Shown here: positions 44,110-55,193 of the stretch, in pieces
How positions within the stretch are numbered: position 1 is the stretch's first letter
Layout of the letters: each line of letters begins with the position of its first letter
NCBI GenBank assembly: GCA_026545225.1
Contig: CM048845.1
Location: 63,141,033-63,205,032, forward strand
DNA: 64,000 nt
Direction of reading: 5' to 3'
From: Cornus controversa
Lineage: Eukaryota; Streptophyta; Magnoliopsida; Cornales; Cornaceae
Notes under the pieces: generated by a model
Told to the model about the DNA's origin: nothing
The model's input: the letters and a program-made list of their open reading frames with translations, nothing else
Database searches by the model: none
Program-made: the position numbers and the translations under genes

Positions 44110-46049
44110 CTCGATTAAAAGGACTTTCCTAGGAACATTGTTCTTGGATTTACGCTTTTGAGTGCATAAATCCTCAAGTATTTAGCATAGGAGGGAATTT
44201 GCTTAATAGCATCAAGGAGAGGGAGATTGATTTTCACTTGTTTAAAAATTTCCATCATGTCCTGGATTTTCTCTCCTTACTTCCCAAAATGAGAAGGTTC
44301 CTTCAATATTTGAGGAAAGGGAACTCGAGGCTCAAATGAGTGTCACATTTTGGAGTAGGTGATAAATCATCTTCAATTGCTTTTTCCTTTGGATTTTTAG
44401 AGATTTTGTTCACATTTGGATTTATGAGGGAATATTTTGGATTTTTAGGATGCTCAATGGTTTCCTATTTTTCTTACTCAACTTTTGAGTTTATGACTTT
44501 ACCACTCCTTAGGGTGGTGATTGATTGCACCTGCTCAAGAGGAGCATCATAAGATGAAGATGAAGCATCATCAATCATATGAACACCCTTAGGATTTGCC
44601 ACCGGTTGACTTGGCAACTTTCCTTCCTCCCTTTTATTCAAGGAATTAGCTAGTTGCCCTATTTGAGCTTCTAGCCTAGCCATAGATTGAGCATTGGCTT
44701 CAAGCTTAGCAATTGATTGAGAATGGGACTGCAATAAGTGGGTGTTAGCCTCAAGATTGCTTAACACTCTTTCTTCAAAGCCTTGGCTTCTCGGAGGAGG
44801 TGGTGGAGGAATTTGGTAATTAGATTTTTGATGGTACGGTTGAGGATTCGGCCTATATTGAGGTTGTTGAGATTGGGAATTGTAAGAATGTTGCCCTTGA
44901 AAAGATGGACTTGGTTCCTGAGAATTCTAAGAGAATGCAGGATGATTCTTGTACCTAGGATTGTATGTATTCGAGTATGGATCATTTATTGGTTTAGAGT
45001 ACACGACATTCGCTTGCTCTTGAGCATAACCGAGGGATTGACCGGCCATAGGACAATCTCGCACATAATGTGAAGTGCTATAGCAAAACGAACACCCATC
45101 CTGATTTGGAACAGGTTGGCTAGAAGTAGGCAGCCCACTCTTCATGAGTTGGTCAATTTTTTGAGTAAGGGCTTCTACTTGCATGACAACCTCATCTGAC
45201 TTTGATAATTCAAACACTCCCCTACTAGATTGGATGTTTTTACCCTTTGGAGAAGAAAAGCGTTGAGATGAATTCTCACTTAGGCTCTCAAAGAGTCTCC
45301 ATGCCTCATCTGGACTCTTAAGAAGAATGTCTCTCCACAAGAGGAATCTACCATTTGTCTATGTTGATCACTCAACCCATCACAGAAACTTTGCACTAGA
45401 TGCCACTTTGGGACAGCATGGTGTGGACATGACCTTAAAAGTTCTTTCAGTCTTTCCCATGTCTCATGGAATTGTTCTTGGTCAAGTTGAGTGAATCTGG
45501 TGATTGCTTGCCGAATATCACTTGTTTTTCCCATTGGAAAGTATTTTTTTAGGAATGCCTGGTGCATTTCCCCTATGAACGGATGGAATTAGGTTCTAAA
45601 GAGTTAAACCAATATTTGGCTTTATCTTTGAGGGAAAATGAAAATAACCAAAATCTCAAGTCATCTTTTGAGAAATTTTGCAACCAGAGGGTTGAACAAA
45701 CTTCAAGGAAGTCATCTAGATGCTTGTATGGGTCTTCGTTTGGAAGTCCATGAAAATAACTAAGAAGGTTGATGGTGGAGGACTTAATTTCAAAATGATT
45801 CGCCTCAATATTTGGAAATTGAATGCATGATGGCGAAGCATATGTAGTAGGAAGATACAAATCCCTAAGAACCTCCCCTTGAGGAGGGTTATATGGTGGT
45901 AGACCGGGGGGTTGTATATTGTTTGGATCCATGTTTTCAGTCCTAGGCAAAAGAGGGTCCCTAGAGGTTCCTCTACGTTGTCTAAGTGTTCTTTCAAGGT
46001 CAATGTTACATGGAAGCAAATGGAGTGATAATGACCGTCTACCTAGCAT
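44110..46049 (-). pseudogene. gypsy-4 Gag
   Basis: Starts around MDPNNIQPPGLPPYNPPQGE. Capsid blocks are NEDPYKHLDDFLEVCST, FSLKDKAKYWFNSLEPNSI, FLKKYFPMGKTSDIRQAI, FHETWERLKELLRSCPHHAV and MVDSSCGETF. Unlike gypsy-2 it retains a CCHC zinc knuckle, CSFCYSTSHYVRDC (C-x2-C-x4-H-x4-C) near 45090. Gln/Pro-rich and coiled-coil-like (SIAKLEANAQSMARLEAQIG) stretches follow. Frameshifts near 45570 and 45300 and stops near 44930 and 44470 break it. Confidence 0.9.
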
Positions 46050-46304
46050 GCATCAATAGGAAAACACAAATTAAATAAATAAATCCAAGAAGAAATCAAA
46101 TTCAATCAAATGCTCAACTTTTAGGCTATATACTTACAAAAAGTCCAAGCTTTAATCTCGAGCTACACGGTGTGAGGTATACCTAAAATTAAACAATTTG
46201 AGAGATAAGAACAAAATATATGCAAAAAGGATAGAAAAAATAAATTTTTAGACTAATAATTAAATTAGACTTAATCCCTTAATGGCAACAATTACACCGT
46301 ACTC

Positions 46305-46320
46305 CCCGGCAATGACGCCA
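46305..46320 (-). promoter_or_regulatory. Primer-binding site of gypsy-4 (tRNA-Asp type)
   Basis: The minus-strand TGGCGTCATTGCCGGG differs at two positions from the tRNA-Asp complement seen intact in gypsy-2, six bases from the LTR end. Confidence 0.8.
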
Positions 46321-46326
46321 AAATCT

Positions 46327-47721
46327 TGATGTGGCCAAATATGTCTTTGTTTTTGTAGCTTACTATTACCTATCAAAATATAATTTAAACCACTCGCAAG
46401 AGAACGAATCTTTGTAGATACGGTTCTTTATAGAGGGTATCGATCCCACAAGGAGTTTGGTTGAATTGCACTACTAAGAAAGAATTTCCAATTTAATCCT
46501 AAAAATAGAATTTTGGTTTGACTTTAACACTACTTCGTAAAATATAAGAGCATTGAATTTCTAAAACAATTTGTAAAGTTGAGGAAGAAAGAACTAGGGG
46601 TGGTTTCCACCTCTAGCCACTTGACATGTCCATTTATGTAGCTAATGGGAACTTCTACCAGTATATGCAACAGAATGTCATTAGGCTTGTGACCTATAAT
46701 GACATATCAAAAGATAAATGTGATTTCTAACTAAACATAGCCCATCTTTAACAAGCATAGTCTTTCGACCTATCTACTTATCATACCTTCTAAATGTACC
46801 TATGTGTGTCCAAACTACCCTATCTTGGCATAGGCTATATAAGCAAGAAATCACATTCCATTAAACACCATTACAAAGCCATCATTTACATTTTTTTGTG
46901 AAAGTGTAAATGTTGAGCATTCAAATTGAAGCATTTCTACTCTAAGACAAGAGGAAAAAATAAAATCCAATGAATATATTAAAGAAGTTCACAAGTATTA
47001 TACAAAACACTAGGCTAAGTAATAAACATATACATGTAGATCCCAAAATAGCTACAAAATGCACAAGTTACATGGCTAGGGGTTTCAACCACACCCTAGA
47101 TGGAAAGTTAGTTGATCATTGGAGAGTTGCAATCCTCCATGGCCAGGGATATGAAGCTCCAAGGGTCTGGTTCAGCTTTTCTTCTCTCCTCCCGAAAGTT
47201 GCTTTTTTCTCATTCCCAAAATCATGCATATATGACCATCCACTTGTGTCCTTGGGTCCCACCTTGCATATATAATCTATATAGTTCACCTAATATATAT
47301 ATATTCCCCTCACATGGATCTTTGAAGTCAACAAATCCTCAAAAAGGACGTGCAAAGGTCATTCTTGGAAGCAAGTGGCAAAACAAGTGGACAAGTGAGC
47401 AACTTGCAGTCTGCAGAATTTCGATTGTGCAAAATTGAGGTTTTGTACAATCGAGATTTTGATTGTGTGAAATTGAGGTTTCGCACAATCGAGATTTCGA
47501 TTGTGCGAAATCATCATTTCGATTGTGCGAAATGCCTTGATGAATTCTTCTTGATTTCCTCACTTCCTCAGATCTTGATTGGTAACATCGCCCTTCTTTG
47601 GGACAAAACCTAATATAAAAGATAAACACAAAAATAGCATGAAAATACCAAAGTAAACATAAATACGAAATCAACATATGCAATTTAGAAGGCATAAATG
47701 TGTAACATTTAATGCTTATCA
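46327..47721 (-). repeat. 5' LTR of gypsy-4 (1395 bp)
   Basis: Partner of 35929-37294. It has an extra hairpin unit near 47455-47495 and carries the element promoter on the minus strand. Confidence 0.95.
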
Positions 47722-47726
47722 AGACC

Positions 47727-47797
47727 CAAGAGAAAAATTGTGCGGGCTTAGGCTCAAAGCAGACAATATCATACCATGTGATGGAGTGGGCCATTAA
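47727..47797 (+). mobile_element. TRIM LTR, right part (continues 35759-35928)
   Basis: Resumes CAAGAGAAAAATTGTGCGGG and ends ATGGAGTGGGCCATTAA, homologous to the last ~75 bp of the TRIM LTRs. Excising the Athila-like element and one AGACC copy restores a continuous LTR. Confidence 0.88.
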
Positions 47798-48089
47798 TTC
47801 AAGTATGGCCTACAAAGGGCCCCGCATAAGTAACCAAAATAAGAAACTATTTTCATGGCTATCAAATCAAAAAATGGATTCCACCAATGTGTTCATTTGG
47901 CCTCAACACCCTTGAAAACAGTACTCATGGGAGGCATGAACACACCCAAGAATCCCGATTTTGCCAAAACCCTAAAGGGATAAAATAGTCATTTTAAAAA
48001 TATCAGTTCGCAATATGTTCATTCGAATGGAAAAAAGAAAAGACTACTCATGGAGATCACAAGTCTTCTTGAGAACCTGATTTCTCTCA
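47798..48089. other. Unassigned spacer
   Basis: No motif recognised. Short words such as AAAACCCTAAA and ACTCATGG recur in it and it may be a diverged edge of the tandem array that follows. Confidence 0.4.
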
Positions 48090-48720
48090 AACCCTAAAAA
48101 TAGGTCAAGTTAGTCAAGCAAAAGTTTGACCGACAAACCTATGCTTAAATCAACAAACAGACCTCACCACCATATCTGGGTGGTCCAAAAACTATGGAAA
48201 ATACTATAAATATTAGTCCAATCCACTCCGAACATCCTATTGACCAAAACTGCAAATCAAGGTTAAACTAATCAACCCCAAAGTTTCAAAAACAAACCAA
48301 TCACCGAGCGGATCTCACCACTATTATCGTAGGATCAAAAACTCTAGGTTACACTGTAATATTGGCACATTTCCACTCCGGCATCCTGTTGACCAGAACC
48401 CTTAATCGGGGTCAAACTAGTCAACCCCATAGTTTGATGAATAAATAGATCATCGAATCAATGAGAGGACCTCACCACCATGATCATAGGGTCCAAAAAC
48501 TATAAAATATGTTATAATATTGGCACACTTCCACTCTAGACACCTTTTTGACCAAAACCCTTTATCGAAGTCAAACTCGTCAACCCCAAAGTTTGACCGA
48601 CAAACCGATCATCGAATTGATGAACGGACCTCACCACCATGATTGTAAGGTCAAAAACCCTTGGTTACATTACAATATTGACACATTTTCAGAACAGACA
48701 CTCTTTTGACCAAAACCCTA
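48090..48720 (+). repeat. Four tandem units of about 150-159 bp
   Basis: The anchor word GACCAAAAC (or GACCAGAAC) recurs at 48243, 48391, 48550 and 48708. Each unit shares TCAACCCCAAAGTTTGACCG or variants, GACCTCACCACCAT, a GGTCCAAAAAC-type word and ATATTGGCACA. Adjacent units differ by about 20-30% by eye. The unit length is satellite-like. Confidence 0.85.
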
Positions 48721-49163
48721 GCTTTGGGGCTAAATGATCTTTTCATTGCAAATACAACCCAAGCCAGGTTTGGAGATTTTTATTTCTAGATTAAATATCA
48801 TCCCAGTGACATCACCATATTGACATCATCTCGTTGAAGACGTATATTTTTTACTTTTTATTCAAATTTTATGTCTACTTTTGTAAGGGTATATATGAAA
48901 ATTTGAGTCTAAATTTTATATCTAATGTAGGAAAGAGTATATGTAATTTAGGACTTATTTGTTTTTCTATAAGAAAAGTAGGATTTGATTGTAATTTTTT
49001 TAATTTTTTCATACTCCAAGTCGACCAATAAAAGTCCTTATTTCTCATGATAATAGAAAATAAGAATTCATTTTTGATGATATAATATTTTTGGTACATT
49101 AAAGTATTTGATACCTTGTTAGGATTCAGCAAAAATAGTGGAGTTCTAACAATTATTCTTCTC

Positions 49164-49164
49164 A

Positions 49165-49202
<38 letters not shown>
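49164..49202. repeat. (AT)n(GT)n microsatellite
   Basis: Expanded at the position of the shorter AT run before the intact MYB. Confidence 0.9.
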
Positions 49203-49214
49203 ATTACTGAGAGA

Positions 49215-49280
49215 CATCCACCTATCCCGGACTCCGCTCAAGCGGGAGCCTTGTGCACTGGTACGAACTTTTTTTTTTTT
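49215..49280 (+). mobile_element. Truncated Au-type SINE (3' end)
   Basis: Contains CCCGGACTCCGCTCAAGCGG and GAGCCTTGTGCACTGGTACG ending in oligo(T), the well-known 3' end of plant Au SINEs. The flanks ATTACTGAGAGA (49203-49214) and ATTATTGAGAGA (49288-49299) are a 12-bp target duplication with one mismatch. It is absent at the matching place (about 30075) of the intact MYB locus. Confidence 0.8.
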
Positions 49281-49577
49281 GTAACATATTATTGAGAGAG
49301 AAAGAGAGGGGGATGTTACAAATTTAGAGTGAGACAACTTAGTAGAAACCCATGTTGTGCAAAAGATGGACTGAACAGAGGAACATGACCAAAGAAGATC
49401 AAATTCTCAAAGTCTATGTGAAGAAACTTGGAGAAGGAAAATGGAGAACTATTGCTAAAAAAATAGGTAATTGATTAGAGAGGAGCGAAAGGAAAGTTTA
49501 TCAATAAGTACGTAGCTATGACCTTAATGTGTGTGTCTGTGTGTTTTTTTTTAAATATTATTATTATTATTTTAAAG

Positions 49578-50489
49578 GGATCAAAGTGCCCTGGATCTAG
49601 TGAGTGCATAAATTGACTTACCAAGCTCACTGCAAAAGTTATATTTGAGCGGGTATGCGATAGATAAATCAGTCTACCAACCAGCCTTTGAAATTTTTTC
49701 ATGTTATTCACATCCTCAATTTTAGCATATTGGAGCTTCAAATTAGGTTCAATTGGTGTCTCTGCTACCTTGTAACTGAGTTGACCTGTCTCTCCAAGAA
49801 AATCCAGCACATATTTTCCTTGAGACATGAAGATGCCCTTTTTTGACCTGGCAAACTCCATTCCAAGAAAATACTTTAAGGCTCTCAAGTCCTTGATCTC
49901 CAATTCATCAGCAAGAACTCTCTTGAGTCTTTTAAGCTTAACACGATCATCACCTGTTAATGTTATATCATCAATATAAACAATTAAAATATCAATCTTT
50001 CTTTCTTTTGAGTGCCTATAGAACATAGTGTGATCTGCTTGACTTTGTATATATTCGTGACCTTTTACAACTTTTCTAAATTGCTCAAACCATGCTCTGG
50101 TAGATTGTTTGAGGTCATACATGGATTTTCTTAGTCTACATATTTTCCTTTTCACAACACGTTCTTCAAACCCCGGTGGTAGGCTCATAAAGATTTCTTC
50201 TTCCAAATCCCCATTTAAGAATGCATTTTTTACATCTAACTGGTGTAAGGGCCAGTCAAGCTAACTGTTAAGGATAATAAGACACGGATTGAATTAATCT
50301 TTGTGACTGGAGCAAAAGTCTCCTGGTAATCAATACCGTGTATCTGTGTAAATTCTTTTGCCACTAAATGCACCGTGTACCTTTCCATACTTCCATCTGC
50401 TTTACACTTAACTGTAAACACCATTTGCATCGTACCATTTTCTTCTCCCTTGGTAAGTTAACTATCTCCCAAATCCTATTCTTTTAGTC
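49578..50489 (-). pseudogene. copia reverse transcriptase
   Basis: Minus strand: NRIWEIVNLPREKK, then after a frameshift VFTVKCKADGSMERYTVHLV with FTQIHGIDYQETFAPVTKI; a second break; then EEEIFMSLPPGFEERVVKRK, RLRKSMYDLKQSTRAWFEQF, ILIVYIDDITLTGDD (catalytic YVDD as YIDD), RALKYFLGMEFARSKKGIFM, LVGRLIYLSHTRSNITFAVS. The reading ends after SQFMHSLDPGHFD, just before RNase H. Confidence 0.92.
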
Positions 50490-50494
50490 CATAC

Positions 50495-51285
50495 TGTTAG
50501 AAAAATATATACGTATATATTATTATTTAAGATATAAAGCAATTATACTAACATGTTAAATCACATAAACATAATAGAAAATCTCTTACCATTTCACAAT
50601 ATATAAAAACCTTCTATAAGTTTCTATATCAAGTAAGATTATAACACATGTAATAATCTAGACTACTAAACTCATGTATAGTATATATATCATATGTTAT
50701 ATAAACCATAGGAAATATAACATAATTTAAAATATATAAATACTAAAGAACCTATAGATCGAGGCTAGAGTTAGACTTTATGTCCTTAAGACAATTATCG
50801 CCCCGCAATGGTGTTGAACGGACTCTTGGCGACTGTCTCCCAGGATACAACGATCTTCATCTCAATCAGTATCAACACTACAAACCAACTGAGCTTCTGC
50901 GAACCACCTGTGTTTGTACTCTCTTGGACTTGACTCTCCTAACCCGTCGGTGAAGACCAGACCACAAAGATTCACTGGATTACAACTTGGTTAGGCTATA
51001 GAGGTTTTGTAGAGAGGGAGACCTCAGACGTAGAGAGAAGAAGTAGTCTTAAAAAACATATTTTACAAATGAAAGTAAATGGCCTATTTATAGGCATACT
51101 AGTACCGTTTCAAAAGTATCCGAATAGGCATGGGACACGTCCTTTGGTGCAAAAGGTTACAACTCGTACTGTTTCAACTTTAAACAATACTAATTGTGTC
51201 TATTCGATACTAACAGACACTTTTGGTGTCTATTCAGTGTGAATCGCACATTTTCACATTTAATTTTCATTCAAAATTTCTAACA
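50495..51285 (-). repeat. Solo LTR, 791 bp, inside the copia element
   Basis: Ends TGTTAGAAA and TTTCTAACA, flanked by the perfect target duplication CATAC (50490-50494 and 51286-51290). A minus-strand TATA box GCCTATAAATAGG lies near 51087-51099. Removing it rejoins the copia reading LEEMYGLKKNRIWEIVNLPR. The family is not identified. Confidence 0.93.
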
Positions 51286-51290
51286 CATAC

Positions 51291-52855
51291 ATCTCTTCCA
51301 AAACTGCCAATTTCCAATCTGGATTATCTAAGGCTTCCTGAATGGTTCTCGGGATAAACAGGTGGGAGATTCTGAGATAAAAACTTTATGAGACTTAGAG
51401 AGCCTATGGTAAGACACACATTTAGGAATAAGAAGTTTTGTATAAGTTTGGACTCCTTTTCTAAGTGCTACAGGTACATCAAGATTGGAAGTAGTAGGAG
51501 TAGAATTTGAAAAAGAAGGATTATAGTTACCTGGAGTAGTAGATGGACCATTGCTCGGAGACAGTGGTTGGTTTTGTGCTAGTGTTGCAGGAAAGTTTTT
51601 TGTTTTTGATGAGTACTCCTTCTAGTGTAAACTCGGAGCTTTGAGGTAGGATTAATGTGATCCTGTCTTAGTATTTCTCCCATTATTTGTGAGTCATCTA
51701 AGTTTGGCAATTGTAGGGTAGTATTTCCCTTTTTTTCATTATTGTGACTACCAATTTCTTGACTATTAGAGGTGGAAGGATAAAGAACAGGTACGAAAAA
51801 GAAGGTATTAGGCAGAGGAACAACTGTTTTCCAAAACTGAGCTTCATTATTCTTTATCTCCCCTTGAAGACAGTTTTCTCAAAAGTAAGACTGACTTTTC
51901 ACAAACAATATATCCATACTCACAAAAGTTTTTTTTTTTTAGGATTATAACACTTGTATCCCCTTTTATTTGGCGCATAACAGATAAACACACATTTTTC
52001 TGCCTTAGGATCAAGTTTGGATCAAAGCCTACTAGGTATATGAACAAACACAGTGCACCCAAAAATTTTCAAGGGTAAGTCAGAGAAAAGTCGACATTCA
52101 GGGAAAAAGTTTTTGAAACACTCTAAAGGTGTAATATATTTTAAAATATGAGTAGGCATTCTATTTATTAAATACGATGCTGTCAAAATAGCATCTCCCC
52201 ATAGATATTTTGGCACATGCATTGAGAAAGTTATGGCATGTGCAACTTCAAGTAAATGTCTATTTTTTCTCTCGATAATACCATTTTATTGAGGAGTATC
52301 ACTACAAGTAGATTGATGTTGAATCCACTTTTCCTTTAAAAAAATTTCCAAAAATTGATTGAAGTACTCAGTTCCATTATTAGAATGAAGTATTCTTATT
52401 TTTGTTTGAAATTCGTTTTCAACCATACTAAAAAAAAATTTGAACAAATTTTCAACTTCAGATTTATCATTCATCAAATATACCCAACATAGCCAAGTGT
52501 GATCATCTATAAAAGTTACAAACCACTTTTTTCAGAGAATGTGGTAATTTTTGAAGGACCCCAAACATCATTATGAGTCAAGTAAAATAGTTTTGAGACA
52601 CAATATGGTTTTGAACTGTAAGTAGTATGATGGCTCATTGATAAATGATAACTTTCACATTGAAAAGATGAACGATCCACATTTTTAAATAGAACTGGAA
52701 ATAGATAATTCAAATAAGAAAAACTAGGATGTCCTAGTCTAAGATGCCAAATCATTATTTGTTCATGGATAAAGAGAGAACTCATACTAGTACTAAACCC
52801 TTGAGCTTGTTTATTATGGAGGAAGTTATCATCAAAGTAGTAGAGACCGTCCACC
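51291..52855 (-). pseudogene. copia integrase
   Basis: From 52840 down: the GAG-pre-integrase block LYYFDDNFLHNKQAQ, IMIWHLRLGHPSFSYLNYLF, then the core with LTHNDVWGPSKI and RILHSNNGTEYFNQFLEIFL, MHVPKYLWGDAILTASYLIN, RMPTHILKYITPLECF and FGCTVFVHIPSRL. A degraded linker to RT continues to 51291. Frames change several times. Confidence 0.88.
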
Positions 52856-52860
52856 ATTCT

Positions 52861-53660
52861 TGTAACAGCCCGCTCCACCACATGGTATGATATTGTTCGC
52901 TTTGGGCCCTAGCCCGCACGGTTTTGCTCTTGGGTTTTACCCCAAAAGGCCTCATACCATTTGGAGAGAGCACACCACATATATAGCACATCCTCTTTCC
53001 ACACCCAGGCGATGTGGGATTGGGCACCCTTGGGGACAAGAGGGGACAAACACACCTCTTTTCCACACAACCAAGGTCTTTACAATTTGTAGTAACCCTT
53101 GTGGACGGGTGTGAGTGGGCGGGTGCATAGACAGACACTGGGCTGAGCTACCACACTGACAAGGTACAGGGTACTCAATCCCATATCGCCTGGGTGTGGA
53201 AAAGGGGATGTGCTTATATGTAGTATGTTCTCTTCAAATGGTATGAGGCCTTTTGGGGTAAAACCCAAGAGCAAAACCGTGTGGGCTCAGGCCCAAAGCG
53301 GACAATATCATACCATGTGTTGGAGCGGGGTATTACAGTTGATATTAGAGCCTGAACCCAGTCGGAAGAAGTGTGCCGACGAGGACGTCGGGCCTCGTAG
53401 GGGGGTGGATTGTAGTAACCCTTGTGGATGAGTGTGAGTGGGCGGGTGCATAGACAGACACTGGACTGAGCTACCACACTGACAGGGTACAGGGTGCTCA
53501 ATCCCACATCGCCTGGGTGTGGAAAAGGGGATGTGCTTATATGTAGTATGTTCTCTTCAAATGGTATGAGGCCTTTTGGGGTAAAACCCAAGAGCAAAAC
53601 CTTGCGGGCTCAGGCCCAAAGCGGACAATATCATACCATGTGTTGGAGCGGGGTATTACA
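52861..53660. mobile_element. TRIM composite with one inverted LTR (800 bp)
   Basis: The block is bounded by the target duplication ATTCT (52856-52860 and 53661-53665) and splits the copia protease/pre-integrase reading. Inside are an inverted LTR-like copy (52861-53084), a 3-bp gap, then a standard TRIM: LTR 53088-53337 (250 bp), internal 53338-53410 with PBS-like TGATATTAGAGCCTGAACCC and purine tract GGGGGGTGGA, LTR 53411-53660 (250 bp). The outer ends are therefore terminal inverted repeats (TGTAACAGCCC/GGTATTACA). Confidence 0.88.
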
Positions 53661-54090
53661 ATTCTAGCACAACCAATCATCATCCCCGTGCTCAAGTCCT
53701 GAAAATCATAGTGAGAGTAAAAAAAGGTAACATGATAATTAGAATCTTTAGATAGTCTACTCACAGATAAGAGATTACATAAGATTAGGGACATGAAGGA
53801 CAAATTTTAGGGTGATTTTTTCAGAAATTTTGATAGATCCTTTTCCTGTAATAGATGAAAATTTTTCATCTGCAATTCTAACTTCTTTATCACCAGAAGA
53901 AGGCAAAAAAGAATGAAATACATGAAAGAGATTTGTCATGTGATCAGAAGCATCCGAATCATTGATCCAAGGTGTAGGACTAGAATGACAAGAAAAAGCA
54001 CTAAAGTTGCCACCTATTTGAGCCAGAGAAATACTAGGAATACCAGACTCTAGAATGGATTTCAGCAGCTTCATAAGAAGATCCATCTGC
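53661..54090 (-). pseudogene. copia protease
   Basis: Minus strand: PWINDSDASDHMTNLFHVFH, where the DSG catalytic loop reads DSD, then SSITGKGSIKISEKI, FVLHVPNLM and, after a frame change, CNLLSVSRLSKDSNYHVTFF with YDFQDLSTGMMIGCAR. The TRIM interrupts it here; the reading continues at 52855. Confidence 0.9.
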
Positions 54091-54099
54091 TCTTTACTA

Positions 54100-54925
54100 A
54101 AAGGACCAGCATCAACCTCATTTGCACGAGCAGATCTGTCTCCAGGCTTGTTGCTTTTCTAGTTGGCAGGTTTGCCCTAAATCTTCCAGCATGTCTCACA
54201 TGTATGGGCAGGGTTTGTTAAATAAATCACACCATATCTAGAGCTTATCCTTGACTCTACGCTAGCTATTAGAAGTTCTGCTCGCATTTGCATCAGCAGC
54301 GACTAGGGCAGAATTTTCAATCAATGCCCCAGTCCCCCTTTTTTCAAGCATAACACTACGGTGGCTTTTCTCCCTCTGAACTTCAGCAAATACCTCGCCA
54401 AGTGAAGGAACAGGACCATGGCCAATGATCCTTCCCCTTACTTCATCAAATTCTACATTTAGGCCAACGAAAAATTTGTAGATTCGATCGTTTTCCACTA
54501 TATTCTTGTGGTAATTGCAATCATTTGGAGATTTCCATTCATAGTCATTGAAAATATCTAGATCCTGCCACAACCTTTTCAAAATATTGAAGTATTTGGA
54601 AACATTGTCTCCCCCTTATTGAATTTCTCCAAGCACATGTAGTTAGAGGCAATGTCTTCATCCATGGAATTAATAAGCCAGGCCATAACCATGGAATTTT
54701 TTGCATTCCAAGTGGTATAAGTCGTATCCTTCAAATCAGGCGCCTTTGTATCACCAGTCAGGTACCCAATATTTCCTCTCCCTCAAATATACATACACAC
54801 TAATTGGGACCAGCACAAAAAATTGTCTCCATTATGGCATATAATGATTATCTGAACAGAGTGCGAATTAGAACTGGGACCACGGTTTTTATTAGGCTTA
54901 GAAGAGGCTTCAAACATCATGAGAA
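54100..54925 (-). pseudogene. copia Gag
   Basis: Starts near MMFEASSKPNKNRGP. Blocks include NGDNFLCWSQLVCMYI, KRLWQDLDIFNDYEWKSPND, RIYKFFVGLNVEFDEVRGRI, PVPSLGEVFAEVQREKSHRS, and a partial zinc knuckle near 54190 (CWKI...GKPAN). Several stops and frameshifts are present. Confidence 0.85.
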
Positions 54926-55025
54926 GCTAAGGTTATGATTTGAAAGGGAAAAAATGTGGAGTTTACCGAGGAATAAGTCCAAGTAATTCTTTCCGAATGT
55001 AGAAAAGAGTCAGAAATAAAGTTTT

Positions 55026-55038
55026 GGCTCTGATACCA
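55026..55038 (-). promoter_or_regulatory. Primer-binding site of the copia element
   Basis: Minus-strand TGGTATCAGAGCC matches the plant initiator-Met tRNA 3' end, two bases from the LTR. Confidence 0.9.
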
Positions 55039-55040
55039 TC

Positions 55041-55193
55041 TGAACAACAAGGAATTAGGAGAAAATTATTTTACTGAAATGGTATTTCATTGATGCTGAG
55101 AATGATATACACGTACACTATTTATAGGCTATTACACTTGATTTTTCTCCTAGAGATCAGCAATAAATCTCCTATATTTAAACATAAAATACA
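55041..55193 (-). repeat. 5' LTR of the copia element (153 bp)
   Basis: Ends TGAACAACAAGG and AAAATACA; a minus-strand TATA-like GCCTATAAATAG lies near 55119-55130. The far end is placed by the TG/CA rule and adjoins MYB intron-2 sequence. Confidence 0.75.

Larger units (their letters stand above)
35929..47721 (-). mobile_element. Complete Athila-like Ty3/gypsy retrotransposon (gypsy-4), 11.8 kb
   Basis: Both LTRs have TGATGTGGCC...GCTTATCA ends and the element is flanked by a perfect 5-bp target duplication AGACC (35924-35928 and 47722-47726). Minus-strand order is 5' LTR, tRNA-Asp-type PBS, gag, protease, RT, RNase H, integrase, a third ORF, polypurine tract and 3' LTR. Every domain has stops or frameshifts, so it is structurally complete but dead. 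The third ORF after integrase and the Asp primer fit the Athila lineage. It inserted into the second LTR of a TRIM. Confidence 0.95.
49578..55193 (-). mobile_element. Ty1/copia element, 3'-truncated, inserted in MYB copy B
   Basis: Minus-strand order: 153-bp 5' LTR, initiator-Met PBS, gag, protease, integrase, RT, ending abruptly in early RNase H at 49578, with no 3' LTR. It hosts a solo LTR (50495-51285) and a TRIM composite (52861-53660). Coding parts are listed separately. Confidence 0.9.
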
